From JADKCL01 sp046329055 (GTDB lineage: Bacteria > Bacteroidota > Bacteroidia > J057 > JADKCL01): a stretch of DNA of 64,000 nt. Made by a program: the position numbers and the translations under genes. Shown piece by piece: positions 1-9,408 of the stretch. Each line of letters begins with the position of its first letter. Position 1 is the first letter of the stretch. The notes below the pieces were generated by a model. That model did not search any database, was not told where the DNA came from, and saw nothing but the letters and a program-made list of their open reading frames with translations. The stretch is taken from the NCBI GenBank assembly GCA_046329055.1, contig JAXLVK010000002.1:1-64000 (forward strand), written 5' to 3'.

Positions 1-601
1 CGAGGAACTTGGCTTCTAGCTGCGGCTGCGCGAGCTCCCCGAAAAAGTCGAAAGGCGTGCCCATGTCCAGCTGATTGCCCAGGCTGTCCGCGATGCTCAG
101 ATCGACCGCGCAACCATAGTTGTGGATGGAGCCTTCGGCCGGAGGCGCGAGGTAGTTGCGTTTGTTCGGGATGTGGAGGCTGTCCCACATGAACTGCTGC
201 ACCCGGAAGGGCCGCACACCGTCGAAGACGAGCAGGCTGTAGCCGGGATGCTTCTCCTTGAGCAGTTCCTGCGCCTTCTTGAGCTTCTCGGCTGCCTCGG
301 GGCGCATGAAGCATTTCTCCAAATCGCCATAGACATCCGCCTTCACGAAGTTGTCGCGGGTAGTGTATTTCAGGTCGATGTGGATGCCCGGGATGTATTC
401 CTGCAAATCGACCAACCCTGAGTCGCGGAACATCTTCTCGAACTCGGACATGGGCTTCGGTTTTGGAGGCTCGGGCTTGGGTTCTTCCTTCGGGGTGACC
501 ACAGGTTGCTCGGGTTGCTTGAGCTCCGGCGAATTGCAAGCAGCTACCACGAGCATGAGGCCCATCAACCCAGCCATGAAGAAGCGGCGGTTTTGCCACA
601 T
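1..601 (-). CDS. D-Ala-D-Ala dipeptidase (VanX/DdpX family, M15D), lipoprotein, 3' end outside window
   Basis: The reading frame is open from the ATG at 601 to the window edge, so the C-terminus is missing. The protein starts with a lipoprotein signal (hydrophobic stretch ending VVAAC, lipid-modified Cys about residue 22), followed by a Pro/Glu/Lys-rich linker and a peptidase domain. The motif SIHNYGCAVD matches the SxHxxGxAxD zinc-binding signature of the M15D dipeptidases. Family members hydrolyse D-Ala-D-Ala; in non-resistant bacteria they usually recycle peptidoglycan dipeptides rather than confer vancomycin resistance, and no van ligase or dehydrogenase is visible here. The lipobox predicts a periplasm-facing enzyme. 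The other zinc His and the catalytic Glu lie beyond the edge and cannot be checked. Confidence 0.85.
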   Translation of the reverse strand, partial: MWQNRRFFMAGLMGLMLVVAACNSPELKQPEQPVVTPKEEPKPEPPKPKPMSEFEKMFRDSGLVDLQEYIPGIHIDLKYTTRDNFVKADVYGDLEKCFMRPEAAEKLKKAQELLKEKHPGYSLLVFDGVRPFRVQQFMWDSLHIPNKRNYLAPPAEGSIHNYGCAVDLSIADSLGNQLDMGTPFDFFGELAQPQLEAKFL

Positions 602-653
602 AGATAAAGGAGTCGGGATCATTGCGCGGCAATGTTACGAAAATCCAGCCTGC

Positions 654-2835
654 CTATTTGCGGAGGTCGGCGGTTTCGAACTGCATGCGGCCGTCGCTTC
701 GTGGGAAGACATCGTTGCTGCGGTCGGTATCAGGCAGCAGGTGATCCGGGTCCAGGACAAATGCCAGGATGGGTTTGTCAGAATAGATCTCCTTGACAAA
801 TCGGCTATTGCCCGTCATCCAGACCTCGGCGGGGAGGCGGTAGCGCTCGCGGCTGCCGTCGGCGAAGAGCGCTTGCACCTGGACCGGGAGAATGCCATGG
901 CCATTGCGCTCGACCTGGACTTGATAGACGTGGAATGCCGTCGCTGTGTCCAGCTTGTTGCGAGACAGGCCCATGATTTCCTGGAAAAATTCGTCGTTGC
1001 TCTCGGCGCTGCTGCCTTCCATCCCCGTGTAGCGGTCGCTGAGTTCCGGCTTGTCGTCCGTGTAGCAGGCCCAGTTGGTGGGCGAGGGAGGCGGCATTTG
1101 GTGCGGATCAATGTGGCCTTTTGGGGCGCGGTCCTTCGCAAGCAGGTAGTGTTGCACCTTCCCAATGCCCATCTCCATGCCATTGGCTTCGTAGAACCAT
1201 GTCCGCCAGAACCAGCTCAATGCATTGCCCGACGCGTCCTCCAAGGTCCGGAAGAAATCGGCCGGCTCGGGATGCTTGAATGCCCATCGGCGGGCGTATT
1301 CTCGGAATGCCATGTCGAAGACCTCCGGCCCCATCACTTCCTGGCGCAGCAGGTACAGCCCAATCGCCGCCTTCTCGTAGCTGATCAATCCATTGTCGCG
1401 GATGGACTCCGGATTGGTCATGATGGGCTGGTCGTCCGGGGTGCCCATGGCCGCCACAAGGTTCTCCACGCCGCCACGCCGCAACGGAAAGCCCCGCTCA
1501 AAGCTTTGCTCGGCCAGGATTTGGCAGAAGGAATTCAGTCCCTCGTCCATCCATGCCCAGCGCCGCTCATTGCTGTTCACAATCATGGGGAAGAAATTGT
1601 GCCCGACCTCGTGGATGACCACGCCGATCATGAGGTATTTCGCCTGCCGGGAATAATAGCCAGAAGATGTAGGCCGACCTCCGCAAAATGCCAGCATGGG
1701 ATACTCCATCCCCCATACCGGGCCATGGACTGCTGTCGCGACCGGGTAGGGATAGTCCAGCGACAGCGCGGAGTAGGTGCGCAGCGTGTGGATGATGGCA
1801 TGGGTCGCGTACTTGTCCCAGAGGGGGACCGCCTCGCTGGGATACAGGGACTGAACCAAGATGCGTTTCCCGCCGATTTCAATGGCAGCCGCGTCCCAGG
1901 CAAATTTCTTGGAGCTGGCAAATGCCACGTCGCGGACATTTTTTGCCTCGAATCGCCAGACCTTGCGGCCCTTGGCCTTGGATTTTTGATTGACGCGGGC
2001 CTTCTGGGCGGACGACAGGTTGCCCCGGATGTTGCTGCAATGCCGACATTCTGCCGCGTTGCTCCTTGGTCAGCACTTCGTCGGCATTCGTGAGCATGCC
2101 TGTGGCCGTCACGACATGGTCTTCGGGTGCATCGATACTGACTTGAAGTCCCCGAACTCGGAGCGCGAACTCCGCCGGGCCCAAGAAGGGTTGCCTTCCC
2201 AGCCCTTGATGTCATCATAGACGCACATCCTCGGGTAGAACTGCGCCATCTCATAGAGGTAGTTGCCGTCCTCGGGGAAGTACCTGTAGCCGCTGCGTCC
2301 CCTCGGCAGCCCGGGCATCGTTGATCGCGAAGGCCCATTTGATTTCGATTCGTCACCGAAACTTCCGGAGCCAGCGGCTTCAGCAGGTCGATGCGGACAT
2401 TGGTTTGTACCTCAGTGAATTTGAGTGGCTGACCAGCACCGTTGATGGTCAGACCCCTGACCCCGCCCCTGAAGGTGGGCTCCGGCGCAAATGCTCGAAT
2501 TGCAGGGCATTGGAGTAAATGCCGCCTTGCTCGATCTGTTTGAGCATGGCGTCAGGCGACGGATTCCGTCCACCCGCATCCAGAGGGGTAGGAGAGGCTG
2601 TGCGGACTGCGGTTGTGGTGAGGACCGTCTCCGTCCCGCTCAGGCGCGTTGGCGGACGTCGTCGAGGACCACTTGATGTCGTAATCTGCGGATTGCTGCC
2701 AATAGGCAGGGCCGGAGCGCCAGATGCGAGGCGCGCCTCACTTGGCGTCGGCCATTCAGCGCCCATCGGCTGAAGGGGTTAGGCGCAGGGTCATAGAGGA
2801 AGCACCATCCCCAGCATGGCACTGAGGTACCGCAT
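654..2835 (-). pseudogene. M1-family metallopeptidase, multiply frameshifted N-terminal half
   Basis: The last 424 codons (to the stop at 654) are intact and carry the zinc site HEVGHNFFP followed after the usual spacing by WMDEGLNSF. The exopeptidase motif reads GMEYP instead of GAMEN, as in a Bacteroidota subgroup of M1-like proteins. Upstream of about 1925 the homology jumps between all three minus frames: pieces such as AYWQQSADYDIK, VVLDDVRQR, YFPEDGNYLYEMAQFYPRM and VTATGMLTNADEVL are recognisable M1 N-terminal segments but need at least six frame changes to join. A plausible start is the ATG at 2835 (MRYLSAMLGMVLPL, signal-like), whose frame stops after 14 codons. It is either a decaying gene or a stretch of poor sequence; the adjacent cyclophilin is damaged the same way. 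An intact M1 enzyme lies at 6748-9327. Confidence 0.8.
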
Positions 2836-2940
2836 ATCCGCACCCTTGCATAATCGCCAGCTTTCCATCCGAGACTCAAAATGTACCGCGAATGCCGTCC
2901 ACAATGAGGGTCCGGGGTGAGAAAATTGGCGAATTCTTGC

Positions 2941-3403
2941 TTACTGCTCGACGATGAGACGACCTCTCGATCTTGTCGCCTGCGCGATTTGATCGATCAC
3001 GTCCAGCCCCTCGAATACCTTGCCGAAGCAGGTGTGATGACGGTCGAGGTGGGCAACAGCAGCTCATCACGATGAAAAACTGCGAGCCACCTCGTGTTGG
3101 GGATGCCAGCGTGGGCCATGGAGAGGACACCGCGGTCAGGAACGTTTCTCCCGGCAAAGGTCTCGCAAGGAATGTAGCCGGGGGCCGCCACGGCTCAGGC
3201 CGCATCCACCTGATCACGAATCCGGGATGACACGGTGAAAATTGCGCCATTGTAAAACCCCTTGTTGGACAAATCGACGAAGTTTGCCACGGTCTTGGGG
3301 GTTTCCTTTCGTATAGTTCGGCCTTCATCAGGCCCTTGGCGGTATGGATTTCAGCAACTTCATAGTTGGCAAAATTATCAATTCTGGAAAGAACTTGGCG
3401 CAT
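2941..3403 (-). pseudogene. Cyclophilin-type peptidyl-prolyl isomerase, multiply frameshifted
   Basis: Cyclophilin segments appear in order but in changing frames: YEVAEIHTAKGLMKAELYE, then TPKTVANFVDLSNKGFY, then GYIPCETFAGRN with GVLSMAHAG, then GSQFFIV, then a terminal VIDQIAQA ending at the TAA at 2941-2943. At least five frame changes are needed over about 460 bases. Intact relatives catalyse prolyl cis-trans isomerisation through the Arg, Phe and Gln residues of these blocks. The probable start is the ATG at 3403. No clear signal peptide can be assigned. Because all blocks are present and little altered apart from indels, recent damage or sequencing error is more likely than ancient decay. 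Confidence 0.8.
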
Positions 3404-3501
3404 TTGGCCTGCCTCCACGGAAATTTTCGAGTGGTTTGGGTTACAAAATGGATCGCATCGAACCTTTAGCCTGAATTGTTTGTTGATACATATATTTTGA
3501 G

Positions 3502-4113
3502 ATGGATATGCAAGACATCATTTGGGAGGTACAACGCAGGTCATACAGCTACCACGAGTTCGTGGCGCTGACAGATCAATTGCTGGCTGAGGGCAAGACA
3601 ACAGGCACCAATCACAGCGAGGATTATGTGGCCTACACCCGTATCAATCAGCAACGGACACACCGCGTTTACAAGACTACCGAGATCAACGCGGAGTTGA
3701 AGGAAGCGCTCGCGCAGCTCGAGGGCCGTTACGAATGGACGGTTTTGGTAGAGGCTTGGTGTGGCGATGTGAGCCAAAACCTCCCGGTGATCGCCAAGGC
3801 GGTGGAAGGCATTCCCAACATCACGTTGAAGAACATCCTCCGGGACGAAAACCTGGACGTGATGAATCTCTACCTGACGGACGGCGGCAAGGCAATCCCC
3901 AAGTTGATCGTGCGGAATCAAGACAGCGGGGAGGTGGTTGCTATATGGGGACCGCGTCCTGAGCCCGCACAGGCCATGATCCGCGCCTACAAGGAAATGA
4001 CCGAAAAGCCGCCCTACATGGAATTCGTGAAGACGGTGCAGGCTTGGTACAATCAAGACCATACCCGTACCCTGCAAGCGGAGCTCTTGCAACTGGTTCG
4101 CGGGCTGGAGTGA
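3502..4113 (+). CDS. Thioredoxin-fold family protein with single-Cys WCGD motif
   Basis: This 203-residue protein has a thioredoxin-like core (about residues 60-170) with WTVLVEAWCGDVSQNLP around residues 80-96 and a cis-Pro-like segment AIPKLIV near 135. The active-site position has one cysteine (C87, WCGD) rather than CxxC, which matches the Thioredoxin_9-like family common in Bacteroidota. A dithiol oxidoreductase role is therefore doubtful, and a monothiol or non-catalytic role is possible. There is no signal peptide, so it is probably cytoplasmic. Two ATGs (3502 and 3508) could start it; neither has a strong ribosome-binding site. It stands alone, divergent from the damaged cyclophilin and ahead of the ZIP transporter. 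Confidence 0.8.
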   Translation: MDMQDIIWEVQRRSYSYHEFVALTDQLLAEGKTTGTNHSEDYVAYTRINQQRTHRVYKTTEINAELKEALAQLEGRYEWTVLVEAWCGDVSQNLPVIAKAVEGIPNITLKNILRDENLDVMNLYLTDGGKAIPKLIVRNQDSGEVVAIWGPRPEPAQAMIRAYKEMTEKPPYMEFVKTVQAWYNQDHTRTLQAELLQLVRGLE

Positions 4114-4165
4114 TTCCATTCATTGCTGCTGGTTTGACGCAAGGATGAGAAATTCCGAGGGGCGC

Positions 4166-4196
4166 TTGCATCTGTGAACAAGAATTTTTAGGTTTG
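4166..4196 (+). promoter_or_regulatory. Candidate Bacteroidota-type promoter for the ZIP transporter
   Basis: TTG at 4166-4168 and TAGGTTTG at 4189-4196, separated by 20 bases, fit the phylum's -33 TTG / -7 TAnnTTTG pattern. A transcript would start near 4203 and leave a leader of about 28 bases before the ATG at 4231. This is motif matching only. Confidence 0.45.
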
Positions 4197-4230
4197 TCTA
4201 AAATTATTGTTCGAGTGACTTAATGCGCTT

Positions 4231-5076
4231 ATGGAAGCAATCCGCGCGACACTGTTAGGGATGAGCCCGATCTGGATGGCCTTGATCGCCACCACGTTCA
4301 CCTGGGGGGTGACCGCCTTGGGAGCAGCCACCGTCTTTTTCACCCGTACCGTCAATCAGAAGTTGTTGGATGCCATGTTGGGCTTCGCGGCAGGCGTGAT
4401 GATTGCGGCGAGTTATTGGTCCTTGTTGGCGCCCGCGATCGAGATGTCGGAGGAGGCCGTGAAGGCTGGCACGACCACGATTCCCGCTTGGGTTCCGGCT
4501 GCGGTCGGCTTCATGGTCGGGGCATTGTTCCTCTTTGCGATCGACAAGGTGTTGCCGCACTTGCACGTCGGTTTCCGGACCGAGGAGGCGGAGGGCATCA
4601 AGACGACCTGGCACCGCTCGGTCCTACTTGTTTTGGCGATCACCCTGCACAATTTTCCAGAGGGTCTCGCCGTGGGTGTGGCCTTCGGTGCGCTCGCGAA
4701 CCAAGAGGTCATCACCGATCAAATGCTCCTCGGCCCCATCGCATTGGCGATTGGCATCGGCTTGCAGAACTTCCCGGAAGGACTTGCCGTGTCCATGCCC
4801 CTGCGCCGGGAAGGATTCAGCCGCTTCAAGAGCTTCTGGTATGGCCAATTGTCCGCTGTCGTGGAACCCATCGCTGGGGTGATCGGCGTGGTGGCAGTGT
4901 TGGTGATGCAGCCTTTGCTTCCCTATGCGTTGAGCTTCGCTGCGGGCGCCATGATCTTCGTGGTCGTGGAGGAGCTCATCCCCGAATCACACCGCAAGGG
5001 CAATACCGACCTGGCCACGATGGGCGCCATGGTGGGCTTCACGGTGATGATGGTATTGGATGTGGCGCTGGGCTGA
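4231..5076 (+). CDS. ZIP-family metal (zinc) transporter
   Basis: This 281-residue polytopic inner-membrane protein has about eight hydrophobic segments. The paired ZIP signatures are present: HNFPEGLAVG (about residues 140-149) in the fourth helix and QNFPEGLAVS (about 179-188) in the fifth, which form the binuclear metal site. The loop after the third helix is His-poor (LPHLHVGF). Family members import Zn2+ or other divalent metals; the ZupT/GufA-like subgroup is the best match by length. The Q in place of H in the second motif is seen in the GufA subgroup. The start at 4231 fits the candidate promoter just upstream. The convergent neighbour ends only 3 bases away. Confidence 0.9.
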   Translation: MEAIRATLLGMSPIWMALIATTFTWGVTALGAATVFFTRTVNQKLLDAMLGFAAGVMIAASYWSLLAPAIEMSEEAVKAGTTTIPAWVPAAVGFMVGALFLFAIDKVLPHLHVGFRTEEAEGIKTTWHRSVLLVLAITLHNFPEGLAVGVAFGALANQEVITDQMLLGPIALAIGIGLQNFPEGLAVSMPLRREGFSRFKSFWYGQLSAVVEPIAGVIGVVAVLVMQPLLPYALSFAAGAMIFVVVEELIPESHRKGNTDLATMGAMVGFTVMMVLDVALG

Positions 5077-5079
5077 TGC

Positions 5080-5523
5080 TCAACGCATCTTGCTCAAGTG
5101 AGCAGCATGCCCGCCGATGAAAGCGATGGTGAGTCCGCTGCTCACACCTGCGAGCAACAACACGAAAAAGCTCGGATCAAATGGGATATTGGGGTTCACC
5201 CAGCCCGTTTCCATGTAATCAAGCTGGAACTTTGACTCCACGATCACCATGATCGCAAAGATGGATTCAAAGGCTGCGTACATGTAAAACCCAATTTTTC
5301 GCATCCTGAGGAGGAAAATCGCAGACACGACTTTGCCAGCTACGAGCACAAAAGAAGTGATAGGGATCCACGCCGGAAGGGGCACCTCGTTCATGGCAAT
5401 CTCCGGCGCGGCCAACTTCACGAGCGCGTATCCATAGGTGGTGACAGCTCCCAGGATGGTGAGAATCGCCAAAATGAGCACCAAAAGCGGTCTTGGCTGA
5501 GCGGTTGGATTGGATTCCTGCAT
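5080..5523 (-). CDS. Small four-helix membrane protein, function unknown
   Basis: The 147-residue product has four predicted membrane helices (about residues 12-35, 48-72, 78-98 and 115-138) and a short polar N-terminus rich in Ser, Pro and Gln. No family motif was recognised. It resembles the many small uncharacterised DoxX-sized membrane proteins of Bacteroidota, but no DoxX signature is visible. It is convergent with the ZIP transporter, 3 bases apart, so no shared operon is implied. The ATG at 5523 is the only good start in frame. Confidence 0.6.
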   Translation of the reverse strand: MQESNPTAQPRPLLVLILAILTILGAVTTYGYALVKLAAPEIAMNEVPLPAWIPITSFVLVAGKVVSAIFLLRMRKIGFYMYAAFESIFAIMVIVESKFQLDYMETGWVNPNIPFDPSFFVLLLAGVSSGLTIAFIGGHAAHLSKMR

Positions 5524-5990
5524 GGGTGATTACCTACTGAGATCTAAACGTTGAGTCAAATTAGGAATTTTGAAGGAATCGGGAATCTGACATTTGGAAG
5601 GCGGCGATGACACCCGGGGGAGGCCAAGAAATAGAATTTTTGAAAAAAATTTTTTCGGCAGAGGTCAAATGTCCGGGCGAGTTGCTAAAAATTCATTTTG
5701 CAAGTAATTGATGAGCAGCCATTTGCAAAATGAAAGCGAAGGAAATACGTCTAACTCGAAATATTCACAAACGCCCTTTCCCAAACGTCTTAATAGTAGA
5801 TGCGGTGCTGACTGGCTTCGCGTGCATGGTAATCAGTCCCATGAATGGCTCTTTGGTTTGCAGCTTCTAATTCCCTGGCAAAGCCCATCAACAGAGTAAG
5901 GGTCTTCAGCGGTGCGGCCCTGGTATTCCGTACCGCAGTTTCATAGGCGGGTCATTCATCAGGGGTAAGATTTACCATTTTGGAAGGAGT
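5524..5990. other. 467-base stretch without a convincing gene
   Basis: This AT-rich interval holds only a 63-codon plus-strand ORF (5708-5899) whose translation looks random and lacks family features. A long A/T run lies at about 5634-5655. Because a strong plus-strand terminator follows at 5991-6030 with no plus-strand gene ahead of it, a short transcript or non-coding RNA could lie here. I could not match it to tmRNA, RNase P RNA, SRP RNA or a tRNA. Confidence 0.4.
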
Positions 5991-6030
5991 GCCACCGTCT
6001 GCCCGTCAGGGCAGCGGTGGCCATTTTTTT
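5991..6030 (+). terminator. Strong intrinsic terminator with no gene upstream on its strand
   Basis: GCCACCG-T-CTGCCC pairs with GGGCAG-CGGTGGC around a GTCA loop (13 base pairs, one bulged T) and is followed by a run of seven T. It faces the plus strand, while the nearest upstream annotated gene (5080-5523) is on the minus strand. Confidence 0.75.
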
Positions 6031-6084
6031 GCGGTGTCTCGCAATCCTTTATGGCTTGTCACCAACTCGGTTTAGCTTTGGAAC

Positions 6085-6738
6085 ATGAAGAGAATCCGGG
6101 CGATCATCTTTGCGACCTTGCTGCTCTGGGCAGGGCGTTCGGCTGCACAGTACAGCATGGAGGAGTTTGGCGTAGAGGCAGGGCCGGGATTGACCCTGTT
6201 GCTCAGCCCTGATCAGCTCGCCCTGGGCCCCGGCGGGAATGTGAATGCATTTTTCTCCCACTACGCCTGCGGCAAGCGCTATGGCTTCCATCTGCAACTG
6301 GGCATGACGGGCATGTTCGCGAATTCTGAGGCTGGGCAGGAAATCCTGGATCCTCCAGCATTTGGCAAGACCGGGATGCAGTTCGCAGGCTTGGACGCAG
6401 CGGTTCTCGGGAAAATTCGTCTGCATGAGTATCACCGGCCGCGCGAATGGGCCGTCTTCTTCGGACCCAGGGTCATGGCACCCGTGGTCGCCCGCTACAC
6501 CAGCAATTCAGAGTCAGGTTCCCTGTCCATGGTGACATCAACCTTGAGCCGGGTATGGCCCGGGCTTGAGCTGAGCGTGCAGTTCCGGAACCCTGTCGGA
6601 AAGAAAAAGTCTTGGTTTGTGCATCCCGGCGCGGCCTATTTCTTCCTACCCGCCTTCACATCACGTGTGGGTGGCTCGAATTCACCGCTTTACCTCTTCT
6701 TGAATTTTGGCTACGCCTTCTGGGACCAGCGGGGCTGA
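6085..6738 (+). CDS. Secreted or outer-membrane beta-barrel-like protein, unknown function
   Basis: The 217-residue protein begins with a clear Sec signal peptide (MKRIRAIIFATLLLWAGRSAAQ, cleavage about residue 21). The mature part has alternating hydrophobic/polar strands and ends in an aromatic-rich strand (FLNFGYAFWDQRG), typical of small outer-membrane barrels of Bacteroidota. No named family was recognised. The ATG at 6085 gives the signal peptide directly. A TAGCTTTG box at 6073-6080 lies too close to the ATG to serve as the -7 element for this start. The gene is convergent with the M1 aminopeptidase, 9 bases away. Confidence 0.6.
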   Translation: MKRIRAIIFATLLLWAGRSAAQYSMEEFGVEAGPGLTLLLSPDQLALGPGGNVNAFFSHYACGKRYGFHLQLGMTGMFANSEAGQEILDPPAFGKTGMQFAGLDAAVLGKIRLHEYHRPREWAVFFGPRVMAPVVARYTSNSESGSLSMVTSTLSRVWPGLELSVQFRNPVGKKKSWFVHPGAAYFFLPAFTSRVGGSNSPLYLFLNFGYAFWDQRG

Positions 6739-6747
6739 GCCGTTCAC

Positions 6748-9327
6748 CTACTTTTTGGCGAGGTAGCCTTCGATCACCGACTTGAGCAGCGGTGCCTCCT
6801 CCACTTTGCGGCGCTTTTCGAAGAATGCCTCTATCTCAGCCGTGCGCTGCAACTCGATCAATGAGTGCAAACCAGCGAGCCTCAACCAATCGGATTCGCC
6901 GACGGCCGCCACTTCCATGAGCAGGTCGGTTCCGCGTTGCAGGACCTCTGTGGGCTGCTTCACCAAGTATTTGCCCATGACCCTCGCCATCCCGATGCGG
7001 TCACCCAAGTCAGCATCTGGCCGGGTGAGGTTGTGCTGGATGAAGGTGAATGCCTCGGCGCGTTCATGGTCCTGCAAGATCTCGAAGACGGGGCGCATGA
7101 GATGCTGCTCCGTTTTCTCCACCATGGTCAATGCCATCCTCAAGCCCTCATCGGGGCTGACCTTGTTGAGGGCATTCATGCAGGATGCACTCACGATGTA
7201 GCTGCTGTCATTGACGCCAGATCTCAGGACGGGGATGATCGAGTCCCGCATGGTGGCTGGCATGGACGATCCCAATTTTCCGAGGATGCCAGCTGCTGCG
7301 TACCGCACCTTGGAGCTCGGGTCCTTGATAAGGCGGGAGCTCAGGCTCAGGCAGACAGGGTGGCTGATCATGGCGTACTTGTCAAACAGGAGCAGCAATT
7401 CCTCGCGAACAGCCCAGAAAGGGTGGCTCCCCAATGTGGCGAGTTGTTCGACCTCACTGAGTTGCAGTTTGGGCAGGCTCAGGTGTTGCAAGGCGTGGCT
7501 CTTGGCGGCGTAGCCTTCGGCCTTCAGGGCCTGCGCCAGCCACATGCTGTCCTTGGGGGCGGATTCCGTCTCGCGGTTCAGCAACAGGTCCATGCCCGGA
7601 TCGACCATGACGTAGTCCGGAATCCGGTTCATGGGGATGCTGAAGGTGGTGTCGCGCGTCTCCATCCAAAGGCGCTTGTTCACCACGCTGTCCCCAAATG
7701 CCAAGGTGACCGGAAGCGGGAGACGGAACACGGGTTGCGTGGTGTCTTGCCGTTGGATGACGCGGATGCGGTAGGAGCCTGGCGTGTATTTCTGATCGAT
7801 GTTGACGATGGGGTGCCCTGGGCTCAGGTACCATTGGTCGAAGAACCAGCTCAGGTCCTCGCCTGTCACTTCCTCGAAGACCATGCGCAGCTCGTGGATC
7901 TCGACGTTGTCGTAAGCGTGACGGCTGAGGTAGGTCTTGAGCGCAGCGAAAAATGCATCGTCGCCCACGTAGGTGCGGAGCATGTGCAGGACTTGGCCGC
8001 CCTTCTGGTAGCTGTGCGCGTCGAACATCTCGTCCGCGTCCTTGTGGTGGTAGCGGATGATGGGGAAGCGGCGGCGTTGGGAGGCATTGAAATAGACGCC
8101 GCGGTCGCTGAGGATATGCTCCTTGGCTGCGTCCTTGCCGTACTTGTATTCCTTCCAGAGCGCCTCGCCGTAGGTGGCGAAGCCTTCGTTCAAGCTCAGA
8201 TTTGCCCAGCTCTCGCAGGTGATCAGGTCGCCAAACCACTGGTGGAAGAGCTCGTGGGCGATGATGTCCTCCTCCGGTCGGTCGATGTGGGTACGGGCAT
8301 CGTGCTGCAGGCGGCCGTAGTGGGTGGTTGCGGTGGTGTTTTCCATGGCACCCGAGACGAAGTCCTGCACCACGACCTGGGCATACTTGGGCCAAGGGTA
8401 ATCCACGCCAAGGCGGGTGGAGAAAAACTCGATCATCTCGGGGGTCTTCCCGAAGATCATGCGGGCGAGGGACTCATATTCGTGGTCCACGTAGTAGCTG
8501 ACCTCGCGACCGCGCCATTGGTCCTTCACGACTGAGAAGTTGCCGATGGCCATGGTGAACAGGTAGGGCGAATGCGGCTGGGTCATCACCCACCAGTCGG
8601 TGCGGAGGCCGCCGGGCAGCATCTCGGAGCGGCGGAGGATGCCGTTGGAGAGGGTGACGAGGGTGTCGGCGACAGTGATCGCGATCTCGCTGGTGGTGCG
8701 CTGGTTCGGGGTGTCGAATGTCGGGAACCATGCCGGGCTGCCGTGGGACTCGCCTTGGGTCCAGATTTGGCGGGGTTTCTTGCCTTGTTCGCCGCGGGGG
8801 TTGATGAAGTAGACGCCCTGGTCCTCGGCGGCAGTCTCCGAGACGAGGCTGTCGAGTTCGGAGGGGCGGGCGGTGTATTGAATGAAAACCTTGAGGGTCT
8901 CGCCGGGTTGGTAGGGGCGGTCAAGGTGGAGGATGAGGCGCTCGAGGTTCGGGTAGTCGTAGCGGATTTGGGTGCTGTCCTCCGCCATGGCGACCTTTTG
9001 GATGATGAAGCCTTTTGCATCCAGTTCCACATCCTGCTGTGGGTAAAACCATGGCTTCATGGTCAGCTCCGCCGTGCCATTCATCCGCTCATTCACCCAA
9101 TCAAAGTCCACCGCGAGCGAGGTGTGGATCAGGTCCCAAGTGCGGGTTGCGGCAGGGCGATAGGGGTATTTGGGGTTTTCGAGGGGGTAGGGTTTGTAGT
9201 AGGGGTCGTTTTCATTGGTGCCAGCATCGGTCTGAAGGGGCTTTCCCGAGGGGCCTGGCTTGACGCGAGGCTTGCAGGCTGCAATCGACAGCAGGAGGAG
9301 GAGATGCAGCAGATACCGGGCTTTCAT
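6748..9327 (-). CDS. M1-family aminopeptidase lipoprotein with C-terminal HEAT-like region
   Basis: This zinc aminopeptidase of about 859 residues removes N-terminal amino acids from peptides. The start at 9327 (MKARYLLHLLLLLSIAAC) gives a lipoprotein signal with the lipidated Cys near residue 18; an upstream ATG at 9366 would place 13 extra residues before it. Domains in order are the N-terminal beta domain (about 45-260), the catalytic domain with GAMEN (about 326-330), HELFHQWFGD (about 358-367) and the downstream Glu in NEGFATYGE, a beta domain after about 570, and a helical C-terminus (about 620-859) with alpha-alpha repeats resembling HEAT units. All catalytic residues are present. The lipobox predicts periplasmic or surface location. 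It is divergent from the biotin carrier gene with about 80 bases between starts. Confidence 0.93.
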   Translation of the reverse strand: MKARYLLHLLLLLSIAACKPRVKPGPSGKPLQTDAGTNENDPYYKPYPLENPKYPYRPAATRTWDLIHTSLAVDFDWVNERMNGTAELTMKPWFYPQQDVELDAKGFIIQKVAMAEDSTQIRYDYPNLERLILHLDRPYQPGETLKVFIQYTARPSELDSLVSETAAEDQGVYFINPRGEQGKKPRQIWTQGESHGSPAWFPTFDTPNQRTTSEIAITVADTLVTLSNGILRRSEMLPGGLRTDWWVMTQPHSPYLFTMAIGNFSVVKDQWRGREVSYYVDHEYESLARMIFGKTPEMIEFFSTRLGVDYPWPKYAQVVVQDFVSGAMENTTATTHYGRLQHDARTHIDRPEEDIIAHELFHQWFGDLITCESWANLSLNEGFATYGEALWKEYKYGKDAAKEHILSDRGVYFNASQRRRFPIIRYHHKDADEMFDAHSYQKGGQVLHMLRTYVGDDAFFAALKTYLSRHAYDNVEIHELRMVFEEVTGEDLSWFFDQWYLSPGHPIVNIDQKYTPGSYRIRVIQRQDTTQPVFRLPLPVTLAFGDSVVNKRLWMETRDTTFSIPMNRIPDYVMVDPGMDLLLNRETESAPKDSMWLAQALKAEGYAAKSHALQHLSLPKLQLSEVEQLATLGSHPFWAVREELLLLFDKYAMISHPVCLSLSSRLIKDPSSKVRYAAAGILGKLGSSMPATMRDSIIPVLRSGVNDSSYIVSASCMNALNKVSPDEGLRMALTMVEKTEQHLMRPVFEILQDHERAEAFTFIQHNLTRPDADLGDRIGMARVMGKYLVKQPTEVLQRGTDLLMEVAAVGESDWLRLAGLHSLIELQRTAEIEAFFEKRRKVEEAPLLKSVIEGYLAKK

Positions 9328-9408
9328 TTGGCAATACTGGATAAAATCGGCAATTTTCCGCAGCAAAGGTGCGCAAGTTCACCACGATTCACAACGAGGA
9401 CAGAGTTC

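Noticed and set aside
1..601. Vancomycin-resistance operon
   Set aside because: The VanX-family enzyme is a lipoprotein and no VanH, VanA or two-component genes are visible; a peptidoglycan-recycling role is more likely.
351..2093. 580-codon plus-strand ORF
   Set aside because: It is antisense to the dipeptidase and M1 genes, which carry clear motifs on the minus strand.
1925..3403. UGA recoding or programmed frameshifting to explain the broken M1 and cyclophilin genes
   Set aside because: Breaks are frame changes at many places in both directions without slippery sites or SECIS-like structures; errors or decay explain them better.
5708..5899. 63-codon ORF as a gene
   Set aside because: Random-looking composition, no ribosome site, no family feature; kept only as part of the gene-free stretch.
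6865..8535. 556-codon plus-strand ORF
   Set aside because: It is a complete antisense shadow of the intact M1 aminopeptidase, a common result of high G+C.
8572..9408. Upstream extension of the biotin carrier frame
   Set aside because: The extension is antisense to the M1 gene; only the part from ATG 9409 shows biotin-carrier homology.
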